Shown here: in pieces, positions 1-12,100 of the stretch
Position numbering within the stretch: position 1 is the stretch's first letter
Layout of the letters: the number at the start of each line of letters is the position of its first letter
Assembly: GCF_036370855.1 (NCBI RefSeq)
Contig: NC_088105.1
Location: 8,189,619 to 8,253,618, forward strand
DNA from: Dromaius novaehollandiae
Taxonomy: Eukaryota; Chordata; Aves; Casuariiformes; Dromaiidae
Direction: 5' to 3'
DNA: 64,000 nt
Position numbers and translations under genes: made by a program
Notes under the pieces: model-generated
Told to the model about the DNA's origin: nothing
What the model saw: the letters and a program-made list of their open reading frames with translations, nothing else
Databases searched by the model: none

Positions 1-3000
1 CGAACCCGTTCTAGGAGCAGCTCACCTCGACTGAACACGACCAGTAGCACCTGGATGCCCAGCACTGCATACAGTATCACAGAGATTTAAGTGCCCTACT
101 CAGTGGCATTAGTGCTGGCAACTACTTGATTACATATCTCTGCTGGAAATATTTCCCCGAATTTGGTGTCTGCCAGCTCTCAGTGTCATTTGCTCCTCAC
201 GTGATATTCTCTTTTTTTTTTTTTTTTTTTTTTTTTGCTGCCTTTCCACTTCATGCTACAAGCAGGCTTAATTAGCGTCATGCTTGGGTTTAGTCTAAGT
301 TTGTCAATAAAAATAGTGAATAATACTAGACCCAAGGTCAACCGTTGAACAAATCCATGAGAAACCTCCTTCCAGCCTGACTCTTCTCTGATGTGTGCAA
401 CTCATGACTTTTTTCTCAAACAGCTTCTCATCTATCTTATTTTTTATCTTCAAATCCACTTTGCCAGTATAAATTATGATCCCTCTGTTTGATGGTTTAG
501 TTTTAGCAACAGATTGGACAGAATATCTGCTGAGCCCATGTATCCTTTGCTTTTTAGGACACTGATGATTATAAATGCTTAATTAGTAGTAACCTAGTTA
601 AAAAATCTCAGTAGTAAAATACCTAAGAATATAAACATGAAATTTAGCATGGAAACAAATACTAGCAGGAATATAATCAATGTATTTTGAATGCTGGAGT
701 TTCTCATTTTTGATTTAATATTTCCTTTCAGTGCCTTTATGAATAGTTCATGTGTTAATATCTATTCTAATTCAATATTTGACTTTGTTTTGTGGGTAAA
801 TTAATCTTTCTCAGGAGAATGACCATTTTTTCTATTGCTCTATTATTTTCTGCAATGTGCCATATCTTTTAAGCACAGCTGGTATGTCTAGCCTCTCGCA
901 GCGGCTTTGGTTTCGAGTGGAGAGAATAGGCTGGGTTCTTTGACCTGAGCCCAGTGCTGCAGGTAGAGTCACAGCAGAGAGAAGTTTGGTGTTCTGGGGC
1001 TAGGATTGGGACAGGTGAAATTTTGCTCATCTTGGTTTAATGGCTGATCACTGAGTTCAGAATATGCTCTCTCAGCACAGACATAATCAGGCTATTTTTC
1101 AATCATAAACGTAATTGTCATTGGACCTTAGTGCAAACACCACCTGCTTTTGCCTATTTTCCTTTCGGCTCCATCTCAAGAATTTAGTCAGAACATGAGC
1201 TCATACAAGAGATGTTTCTCCTCTGCGGATGAACACAAGAGCAACAAAAATGTTTGTTGGCCAACTGCATAGCAAATGTATATAGGATGTAAGATATTTC
1301 TTTTTTTTAAATATGATCTTTCTTTTTTTGACTACGGTCTTCCTTACCTAGTTGCAAGCTGGATTTTACCTCTGGATATTTAGTCTAAGTAATAGCTTTT
1401 GAAAAATGCATGTATGAATCTAGAACTGTTCGCAACTGTGCTGCACAGGAGATGAGCAGCGACGGATTACCCTCATGCCAGGGTCAACTTTCTGTCACAG
1501 CTGATATAATTTATTGTGTTGTTCCTGAGCATATTGGGTTGTGGAGAAAAACTCTTTTAATGGTAGTTTCTGTACAACACAGCGCTTACATGAAAGGCAG
1601 AATTTGGTCCAGAATATCTCCTCAGCTGCCTCAGAGCACAGTGGTAGCACATGCTTGTTGGGAAGCGGAATTAAATGGGAAAGAGTGAGGACTGGGGCAG
1701 GTCTGGAGAAAAGAAAACCGCTATGCTGGCTGTTTAGTTTGAGGATACCACAGTATCTAGTAAATGCAGACAGCAGGGGCGAAGTGCGCTGGCTGGGTAA
1801 AAGAGGCTTTTGTGGTGTTTTGCTGTAAAGCTTGGCAAGGCTGCCCTTGCTTCACACCCTGCCTGCCTTGCTAAGGCACCGCAGTGGAAAAACCAGCCGG
1901 GGAGAGCCCAGGCCCTGACTGTAGGAAGGGAGTTAAATACTACAAAGACTTGTTCTTGCCTTTTTGTACAGATAGAGAAATGGGCAACAGTCAGTGTCCT
2001 GAACACTGTACTGTTCAGCCTAATTAAGTCATATAATGCTATTAATAACAAGGGAGGCTTAGCTGAGACTCCAGGGAAGACTAAAATCAAGTTGTCTTTG
2101 ATTCCATTATTTAAAAGTCAGCCGTGATGGAAAACCATGCCCAGCACGTGTCTGGTGATGCCATCTAAAGGTGGTATCACACCAGTTGTTTGCAGAAGAG
2201 ATGCTCGGCTTTCAAGGAGAAGGCAACGCCAAGGTAAAAGCCTCCTGAACTGACTGGCCTTTGAGGGTGGCTGTGCTGGTCGGGCTGAGAGCACATTAAC
2301 AAGGAGGGATGGGAAGAACAGGGGGGGCTGTAGGTCTCCAAAGTGTTTGGCACCTGCTTCCTTTGGAAATCAGTGGCACTAGGAGACAAACATGTTCTGA
2401 TGCATTTAGTTTCCAAGGCTTTCAACATGCCTGTTGTGTGTCATGTTAAAATTACTGTAACAAAGTCACTTGAAGACCTCTAAATTAATGAGAATAACTG
2501 AGTTATTCTGGCCTCCTGTACAGCTCAGGGTGTAGAATTTCACCTTGTGAGTCACTATCATGCTGGAGAAGGGACACAAACCCCATCCCCTGCCGAGGAC
2601 GTGGTGCTCCAGCTGCAATATGGTATCCCCCAATTTCCACGCAGGGGTAGCCCTGGCCTCTGCTGCCCTTCGGCCAGTTGTTTTGGGAGACGCAAGACTA
2701 AACCTGCCAGCAGGTGAGCTTTGCCTGTGAGCCAAAGTCTAGTTTTCAACCCAGAAACGCTAGATACCATTTCTTTAGTCTCAACCAAGGCTATCATTTT
2801 TGTAGTGTCCCTTCAGCATTTGAGAAAGGAAGAATGCAGACATCTGGGATGCTGTTTACAGGGCTCTTTTCCTCCTTTTGTTTGCAAGAGCCAAGCAGCA
2901 GAGCGCGAGTGGAGGTTTGCAAAGCGCTGGGTTTCCCATAAGAGGAAAGCTCCTGCTCAGCAGTCTGTAAGCGCCCTCTGGTGCAAACGCAGCCAGCTGG

Positions 3001-6000
3001 CTTCAGAGAGCTCTGCCCTGCAGAACGACTCAGTAAATGACCACTGGTCTGACAGTCTCCTTGCAGGTGATGACTTGGGTGTTTTGGAGAGGGGCACAAG
3101 CAACAGCCATGCTGTACCATGAATGCAACACGCTCCAAGAGAGAAGCATCCTTGGCAAGTTGGATATCGTCACTCCACTCTCAAGTCATGGCTTCAAACT
3201 CTACTGAGATTTGCAGTGGTAAATGGGCTTGGTCTGGGGGAATTGAGATGTCCAGTTGATAACCAAATTAGGAAAGGGAAACATCTTACATGGCTCGTTA
3301 GTGAAGCTGTGGGCACCCCAGCAGAAGACAAGCAGGAAGGCTGGAAAGAAAGGGGAGCTCCAAACAGGGCAGGTGGCATGAAAAGATAAATCTGAAGGTA
3401 ATTAAGGGATGGCCCAGTTTAAGGGGTGTTACTCATAAGACATGGGCCAGGAGGACAGAGAACGATGGCTAAAGACTTGCTGGCAATAGGACTAGCACAG
3501 TGAGAAAGGGAAAAAAGGCCATGGAGGATATGAGAAGAGCTATGCGGGTGTAGTAAACTGAGCTTCATGGCCAGACAAGAAGCATGGGGAGAAATTTATA
3601 GCTAGGTGGGGATGGCAAAGAATGATTAATGAGACAATAAACTATCAGGGCAATAAATCATGTCAGTTAGATGTGGAGAACACAACACGTGGCATGTAGC
3701 TAATCAGGAGTTGGAGCGCTCGTTAATTCACCCAAGCAAATGGGCTGTCAGTCAGGTTTGCTGAAGGCAGGAGCTGAGTCTGGGGTTCCTCAGGCTCATG
3801 GCACTGCCAAAATGGAAGCATCTGAGAAACGGGGAAAGCAAATGGAAAAAAGAGATCAAACCCTGGAGAAACTCTGAAATATGAGATGCAGTTGCAGCTG
3901 GTTTTGAAGTGTTAGGAAAACCTAGTTGCTCCCAATTATCTTCCTTTCTATATAAGGGGTATTTGCCAGCATGGCAATTTGCTGTTGTTTGAAACAGTCA
4001 GAGATGCTTGGCAATCCCCGTCTGTCCTGCTCCACCTCCTGGGTAGCTGCTGTAGCTGGGGGTGCTGAGGGACCCAGGGATGCACCAAATTCCTGAGTCC
4101 TGCAAAATCGGGGCAGGCTGGAGTGTGAAACAGAGATATGAAAGGTAGTAAGAAAATTACTTAAAAAGCAAAATAGGGGGAAGATGAAGGAAAATAGGTG
4201 TCTTATTAACAGAAGGGATGGAAAGCACCAGAGTTTGATGCTCTTGCTTCAGCCTTCCAAAGTAAGATTTATTCCGATGGGATGATTAAGATGAAAGTGG
4301 GATAGAAATAAGGAAAGAGGTGAAAGGCTATTCAGTTTGAAAACTTTCAGTTAGTAGGGCCTAAATTTATCTTATTTACTTTGGCTAATGACTTAAGGAA
4401 GTTTTAAACTACTGGATTATAATGGGGGACTGAAACATCCCTGGAGGACTACAGAAGATTAACAGTAAGCCCATTTATATAAAGAAGGACTTGCAGGCTA
4501 GTTGATTGAATTTAGATTCCTGAAAATTTCTAGGACAAACCATTAAACGGCTAATTCCTAGAGACCTGGAATACTCATAGATGATTAATAAATGGACTGT
4601 TTTTTAGAAAAAAATGTTTTAAATTAAACAAAAAGCTTCTTTGCTGGACTGCTGACACGGAGAAGGGAAAGCAATGGATTAAGATAGCTTGGCTTTACTA
4701 GTATTATTGCTATTTCCGTGTTGTCCAAGCTAAAGATCCTGTGGAAAACTTCGGCCCAGCCTCAGAAAGGGTCACGAGAGGAAGCCATGTCTTTCCTCTA
4801 GTGATTTCTGAAAAATGGGACAGTTTTGCAGGGATGCTGAGGGCCTTTTTGCAGGGGACAGCATCCTGCTTAGGGTGCGCTTTGGAAACAACATACCTTC
4901 ATCTGGTCACTGCTTGCCAGCCTACCTAGAGCTGCCTTTGGCCCAGCGAGAGGGTCTGCCGCTGGGGCTCTGCTTGCTCAGGCAGCACTGCCAGGGACCG
5001 CACCGCTGCTGCACAGACGTGCCCTGACAAGCAGGGCAGATGGTAGGATGACTTCCTGGCATCCACTGCCCGCCCAGCTGCGCCGCGCTGCTGGATCACG
5101 CGCAGCACATGCACAGTCACGTATGCGTAGGTGATTTCAACGGGAGAGGCCCACGCGGCTTTGCTTATTCAGCAAGTACAAGGTGAAACTTGTGGCAGTT
5201 ACTCACTCTCGACAGCTTACTGTCTGCTGCAGTGCGTATTTCTCGCCCGCTTCTTGCGACCACAGCCCCTTTTTACGCATCTGAAAAGGCTTCCTCCTTC
5301 TCTGATGTTTTTTTTCATACAAAATATTCTGCATCTGTTGCATACAGTCAGGCTGAATACAGGAAAGTTTGGGTGATGGTGCCAGTAATGCCTCAAGGAA
5401 ACCTAGCTTGCATAAACCAAAGCAGATGCTTACTTATATAACTGGGCATCTAGTCACACTGTCAAATCCGTACAGAAAAATCACTCTGCTTTGCTATCAT
5501 TCTTTACTTGGTGAGGAAGCTTCAGTGCAAGTATCCCTCTGAAGAGAGAAAAGAACTGAAACAATCATCTACCAGAGAAAGGATACTCTTGTTCTAAGAT
5601 TTTAAAACACACCTTCTGTTGGTCATGGGTCATTAGTAAAACAAAGCAAGCTGTGCTTAGCAAATAAAATTTTTCAAAACTTTAAAGATGGCAAGATGTA
5701 GCCTGTAAAATCATCTGGACTGAAGCGAGATGAATTTGAAAAAGCAGTGAAGACCACAGGTCACATTTCTTGTGCTGCTGCAGACATTTCAGAAACACTG
5801 AAAGCAGAGCAAGCCCTTGAATACTTCAAGCACAGCACCAAGATACTGTTGATTTGGGAAATTAAATGAGCTACCGCTCTAAGCTGACGCACTTCCAAGG
5901 GAAGTCTCTTCTCATCTTTATTCACCGCCTAGAACAACAGAGGCTCTGGTCTGTGCGCTGGTGACTTGACGCAGAGAAATAATACCACACTTCAGGGGAA

Positions 6001-8745
6001 CGTAAAGGAACGGCAAGCACATCTGGCTCTGAACTCATTTAATGTCCAGGTGCTTACATTGCAATACATATGGCAGAAATCAAAGCCTCTGGCCACTTCT
6101 TTCTGGGGACAGAAGTACACAGTTTGTTTCTCCAATGCAGCTTCTAAAACTAAGTAAGACAAGTAGTTTTCAGTATATAGAAAAGAAGGCTCATATTATG
6201 CTACTCTTTCTGTACCCAGAAATAATAAACTGAAGGAGAAAAGCCCAGCTAGCATCAGTCCTGCAGCAAACTACGAAACATATTCATTTCCCTGAAAATG
6301 AAGGAAATGCAGAATTTACTTTGGGCCAAGCACGTGTAGTTTAAGAATAAATTCTGCACTGTGTTGTATTTGTTACAGCCTTCTTCACACAAAACCAGCT
6401 CTTTTCCAGCACATATTCACACTGGGGTTGAAGTATTTGACTGCTTATGCAAGGACGATTTAGCTGGTGGTATGCAGCCTAGCAAAGTGTAAGATTTACT
6501 TTAAGGACTGAGCAGTAGAGTACATGAAATATAGACATTAAAGTCAAACACAGCATGTCAAGAGTCGGTACACTGTTACCTCTTTAAGGCGATATGGCAT
6601 CGAACCAAAATAAAATTACATTTTTCCTCCATCAGGGGAGAAAGACTGAGAAAGAGATATTCTTCCAATCTTTTCTTTGCGTTTTTCCATGACTGAAGCC
6701 CACGGAGCTACAGTCTCCCCTTGTTGTATGGAAATGCCAGAAGGCAGGGGGTGGGGAGGGTGAAACGCCAGAAGCAAACCTTTCTGAGCTCTTACTTCAG
6801 TGGAACCGTAGTCCAAAAGTGATGAGGTTGCCCTAAGAAAAAGTACTGTCATAACGTACACCAGGGAGAAATACTACCAACAAAGAGATGAAAAACACCC
6901 CAGCATTGCAAAGGACAACATCAAAGAGCTGCTAAAGTGCTTTAGGTCACAGAAACAGCTTACCCAGACTAGTGGTGCGAGGTGCGGAGGCCTGCGATGA
7001 GCATAGCAAGCACTTGGACGTGTACACCGGCCTGTCCTCCGTGGCTTAACAAGTTCCCTGAGTCAACAAGGTGCCCCCAGACGATGGTGCTGGTGGCAAA
7101 GCTGCTGTAAGAGGTTCCTGGGTCGCCTTTGCCGAGGGGGCAACGCAGCACTCAAGGTCACAGCACACCCTTCTCCCCTCCTCCAGTTTTGCTGGCAAAA
7201 CTGAGAGGGGTTGATGTGTGCTGCAAGGGCAGGAACAACCCAAGGGGGCTGCAGTCAGAACAAGCCAGAGAAGCTGTTGCAGGCTCCAAGACACGCTCCA
7301 CAGGATCAGCGCCTAACCGCAAGGCTGAATGTCACACAGGGTGTCCTTCGGGAAGATGGAGCTAGAGTCCTGATCACCTTCCTGCCCTGTGCCCTCCCTG
7401 CTACACCACACTGCCTCCCAGCATATTTGTCCAAACTAGACTCAAACTCCACAACCATAAAAACGCTGGGTATTTCCAGCCATTTCAATCATAAGGATAC
7501 TAAAGCTTTAAACAGCCTTTCATTTCCAGCTTGATTTTCTGGATTCTCTCCCATTCTTATATCCAGGCAAAGAAAAACAGTTCTTGTGCTTCGGAGTTTG
7601 AGTGTGTGGTCCTTGGCCACACAAATGTCAAATGGGCATTTTTTTACTCAAGAAGCTGCTTCTGGGATGGCATTTGATTGCCAAGAAGCTCCAAGTTCAA
7701 CCTGAAGAAGATTGTTATATGAAAAACATGGAAAATCCCTGTAGAAGAAACTGAAGATCATACTAAGTTTTCTTCCCCTTAACATACCCCTAGTTGAAGC
7801 ACCACTGGGCAGCAAATTTAACTAGTAGAAGCTACATTAAAAAAAAGATTCTAGAAATTACAATGAGTTTAGGAACCTGCTTACTGTGCTGAGCAGATAA
7901 TGGCTAGGTGCCCACTCATAGCCTCAAAGGTGACGTACTTTAATGATACAGAAAACACACCCAGCTACCCTCCTCTTCAGAGAGCTTTAAGCACTATTGT
8001 GACAGTGAAGCACTAAAAGCACAGGGAAGCAATCTTACACACAGGAGCCTAAGAAAGAGGGCAGGGCGTCACGTAGACAACTTCATTACACTGTGATGCA
8101 AACACAAGGCACCTTCACTTCTTAGACCAGCCTCCAACACTGTGTTGGAGCCTGGTAGAGTTTTCAGATCCTGACCTTTAACGTGGTGTGCGTTCAGCTG
8201 CGGGTGAGACCACCCCGGATCAGTTAAACCCGGAAGCGTTGACCCAGTCGTAACCTACCTCCACTTGAACCTACTAGCAGAGGCTGGTCCTTCTTCATGC
8301 AGATGCAAGGACTCCAAAACCCTCTTACCAGTCTAGGATTTGTTCTAGTAGTCTCTGGTATTGCAGTAGTCAGTTTTCCCTCTGCAGAAAAAAAACATTT
8401 ACAGTAGGGTGTTTTTGTGAAAAAACCTCTTCTCAAAAAACTGGGGGCAAGAAGATTAGTATTCGGCAAAGGAAACTGGGAGGTAGCATGAGCCTCTCTG
8501 TAATGTTAAAACAAAGGGGCTCTGTAAACTACAAAGCCCTTAAGTCAGTATCAGTACTCCTGCCAGAAACCCTTAAGATTTACCTTTAATAAATATGTAT
8601 AATATGGATAATGATGAGTTTATTCTGTTATGTAACTGAATAGGTATAAAGGAGAGTCTAGCTTTGGAAACTTCTCAGAAGTGTATTTATTAGCCAGGAG
8701 CAATCTGTCTCAAAAGTGTGACCCATGTAATATTTTAAATGGCAT
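1..8745. other. Intergenic region beyond the TSEN15 3' end; no gene recognised
   Basis: No ORF here is longer than about 135 codons, and none resembles a known family or is joined by plausible splice sites to a recognisable partner. The stretch at about 3.4-4.7 kb is purine-rich on the plus strand. A T25 homopolymer lies at 212-236, and a TATA-like CTATATAAGG occurs near 3949. From memory, the next gene outward in the human order would be C1orf21, but none of its protein was seen here. Distal TSEN15 3' UTR could extend into the right end of this stretch. Confidence 0.6.
212..236. repeat. Poly(T) homopolymer, 25 bp
   Basis: There is an uninterrupted run of 25 T on the plus strand. It could be the reverse-complemented A-tail of a retroelement inserted on the minus strand, but no flanking target-site duplication or element body was recognised, so it is called only as a simple repeat. 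Confidence 0.85.
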
Positions 8746-8751
8746 TTTATT
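8746..8751 (-). terminator. Candidate TSEN15 polyadenylation signal (AATAAA on minus strand)
   Basis: TTTATT on the plus strand reads AATAAA in the sense of TSEN15, about 155 bases past the stop codon. It is the first canonical hexamer after the stop. Further AATAAA hexamers lie at 8686-8691 and 8619-8624, so a more distal end is equally possible. RNA 3'-end data would decide. A hexamer inside the last coding exon (8940-8945) is presumably not used. Confidence 0.5.
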
Positions 8752-8903
8752 TCTGTGCATCTGCACAAGCCTCCATTCTCCTCCATGAACAGATGCTTGA
8801 TATGCAGAAGTGAGACTTTATCGCACTACTTATTTACATGCATAAGTTCCTGGATTTGTTTAAGTTTGAGGACAGCAGTTCAAGAAAAGTCTATTTGTCT
8901 TAA

Positions 8904-9108
8904 TCATTTGAAAAGCTTCTTTCTTTTCTTTCTCCACTGTTTATTGTCCACGTCTTCAGTATCGTCAGGAGGATCTGGCATTACAAAGCCATCAGTCATT
9001 TTATAGTAGACTACTGTGGAATCCGACTCAACTATGGCCAGGGTAACTGACTGTGGGGTGTCGGGTTTGTCTTGCGGGAGAGATGCTTTCTGAAGGATTT
9101 CTCTTATC
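8904..9108 (-). CDS. TSEN15: TSEN15 coding exon 4 (terminal)
   Basis: The acceptor is TTCTTCTAG. The first base completes the split Arg, then IREILQKASL continues, followed by SVTLAIVESDSTVVYYKMTD and GFVMPDP. This is the C-terminal end of the Sen15 domain. The frame then runs through an acidic stretch (PDDTEDVDN) into KQWRKKRKKLFK and a TGA stop at 8904-8906. As I recall the human protein, it ends soon after the PDP motif in a short tail, so the bird terminus is longer and basic. No GT donor is seen at the PDP position that would recreate the human exon structure. Confidence 0.93.
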
Positions 9109-12100
9109 CTAGAAGAAAAAAAAAAATTAGTTAGAAACCAGTCCACAATCATGTACTCACGGCACAAAGCTAGAAGTGCACCATTGCTTATTTTTTGTAG
9201 ATTTTGATACTGATAACATGCAAAACAGAAAACTGACGTTCTTACTGTCAGGTAGATTCTCTAATTTCAGAGATGTTTCTACAAAGTAGAAACAGGTTGG
9301 TTTTATTTTCTGATCTTTGATACTGTCCCTGGAGAAGAACATGTTTACCCTAGAAAGCAAAAGGCAATTCCTGAAAAGCTTGGGAGGATGGAGGAGTAGT
9401 AGAATCTCATGTCTGAGCCTTTTAACTGGGCTTTAACACAACTGCTATTTAAAAAGCTGGAGGAGGGAAATTATTATTATTACTACCAATAAAAAGTCAA
9501 TTTTTATTCTGCAAATTTGTCTTCACTGAGGAATGTATAATATCTGGTAAAAATCAAAAGTCTTATAAGCCAATTTCAATGTGATGCTCAATAACTTCCA
9601 GAGCAACAAACACAAGTTCTTAAATAACAAAGGACCTTGCTTTTACTTTAAAATATACTCAGTTGCATAAATCTCTGCTGGAAATGGCTCAGCACATGCT
9701 TCCAGGCTTTCTTTAGGTATACTAGTGTATATGTCTTGACCACCCTTCCACTACCATAATTATAGTATGGTAAACTCTAATGCCCTTGTTTTCATTAGAT
9801 TAAAAAAAGAAATTATCTTATGCATACATGATGTTTAATTAGACAACACAACAACTAAGACTTATTCTATTTGTAGAGATGAGTCTTTCAGTCTCTGCAT
9901 GACAGCTCTACTTGGTTAGGGTCACTCTGCAAGTTTGTGGAGGACTCAAGAACTAGATTCAGCTTTCTATACCTTCCCATCCAGACTAGAAGCCAAAAGA
10001 CTAGTGACTTGAAGAAAGCAAGCATAAATTATGTCTCTCCTAAAAATTCAAGACAAAGTTATGCCATTTTTCCCCATTCAGTTTGTTTTAAGAATAATAT
10101 GCCAGTCACTTTTTAGATCAGAGCAGAGGATAGCATTGTTTCCTGGAGTCCCTGTATTACAGTTCTGACAGGGGGGACAAGTACTGAAGGAATGCAATAG
10201 GTGCACAGCCTAGGGACAGAGCAGTAACACTCCCTATAGCAGGCGTTATCGCCGAGAGCCTTCTCCTTCGCTTAAAGGTCTGGTGCAATAGGGTTCATCT
10301 GGGATTGCTGGGACAGGTTACACCCTGGAGAGAGGTCAGCTCTGCAGTGGGAAAAAGTCTCCCCCTGGCTTCATGTGCCCATGAGTTCTCATGCACTAGA
10401 AAATGCGTATTTTTCAAGTTGGTCATTGTAGCTGAAAATTAGGCTCTTTCTGAACACATCAGTTTTCAAACTTCAAACATCATCTTCCCTTCCAAATCTC
10501 TTTGATCCCTTAATAAAAGCCAAATAGAAAGTGGCAAAGAATAAGCAGCAGCCTGGAAAGCCTATGCTGTTAAACCCATGACTCTCTTAACTATCCATCT
10601 GTGTTCTGAACTGTTCATAATTCAGCTTGGCTAAATGCAGGAGTGTCTTCTCATTTGCTTTCACTACTGGCCCACGCGTAATGCAAGCCAAAACAATACA
10701 GTGCAGGGTTAGTCAGTTGGTCATTTCATGTAACAGAGATATTAAGGCTTTATGTAAAGAGCACAAAGACACGTCTTTGCTTCAGGATGATTTGCTAGCA
10801 CTTCTGTCCTGGGGCCCAACACTATCCACCACAAACAGAGTATCAGCCGCTATCACCTTAAAAAATTAAAATCGTAAATGCAAGATTCTCCTCTTCGCCC
10901 TTTCCTTAACGCAGGCAGCACCAAAAGAAGAGTTCTCATACATGCATACCACAGCGAGCCATAATGCAATGCAGCACATCTGCAGATTAGTGGGAGGGTA
11001 TCTTAAAAGAATAAGCTTTGGAATTCAGGAAGTCTGTATCAGACGCCTGTATTTCCTCTCTTCCCCCTCAAGGCATCACTGTTAGCCTCCACATACAGCA
11101 TGTTCCCAAAGTTTCTTTACAGCAATGGACATTTAAAAGAAGGAGTCAGAGAAGAACATCTGGCTTTGTGCCGATTTCACGACACTTGCTATCTGCCATG
11201 AATAGAAAAATGAAATGTTTCTGAAAGGTGTGGGGTTTTTTAAATCCTTTTGATGCATCTAACATATTCTATATGAAAAAAAGGAAGAACTATTCTTGGC
11301 CTTTTGAAATTTGAAGGAATGCATTTGTTTGACCTCCTAAACAAGGCAAAAAGCCTTTACCTCAACAGATTGAGCCCTCTACGTTACCCAGCTCACACAA
11401 CAGCCTCAGTGATTAACATGAAATCTTAAAAGCCCACATGTAACATCTCCCCCCTAGAGAACTAGTTGACCAATTGAGAGGATTTATCAACTAAGTTCAT
11501 GCTAACAGACAAATTACTCTAACAACTGGTGAATCTGCTAGTACATGCACATAATTTCAGTTATAAAAGTTGATTTTTGCTTAAGTGTATTTAATACTTC
11601 TGAAACTGACAAATATTAGAACTATTTGGAACAGAGGCACTCAATACACCCAGTACTCTGGCATACTCCATCAAGAGTACCAGTATCTTCCATTCATCAG
11701 CATCCTAAACAGCCTTTTCTTCTTCACCAGTCCCAACTTTGTTAGACACACTCTGCAAACATCATTCCCAGTGATACCTAATGGGCTGCAATCACTCTGT
11801 GCTTGGTGCACAAGCCTTTACAGGCCACGCTCCAACAGCCTGCACTCCATGTGAGTCCTGGTGTCAAGCACCTGGCTCCTCCTTTTCAACAAGCATTCAA
11901 GTATGATGTTGTAATTTCACTCCACTGACTAGACATCAAGTGTTAAGCAAAATTTAGAGACTCACCATGGGAAAACAGTGCAGTTGAGAAACTGTTACAG
12001 CTGTGTTTGAAACAGTTAATACTGTTCTCTAGTGTCTGAATAAGATCTTAGCAAGTCTTGAACACAGTCTCAAGTAAAGCCCATGCTGGAAGAATGTACC

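Noticed and set aside
3900-4140. Possible solo LTR suggested by CTATATAAGG followed by a GC-richer stretch
   Set aside because: No TG...CA ends, target-site duplication, polyadenylation signal or primer-binding site could be made out.
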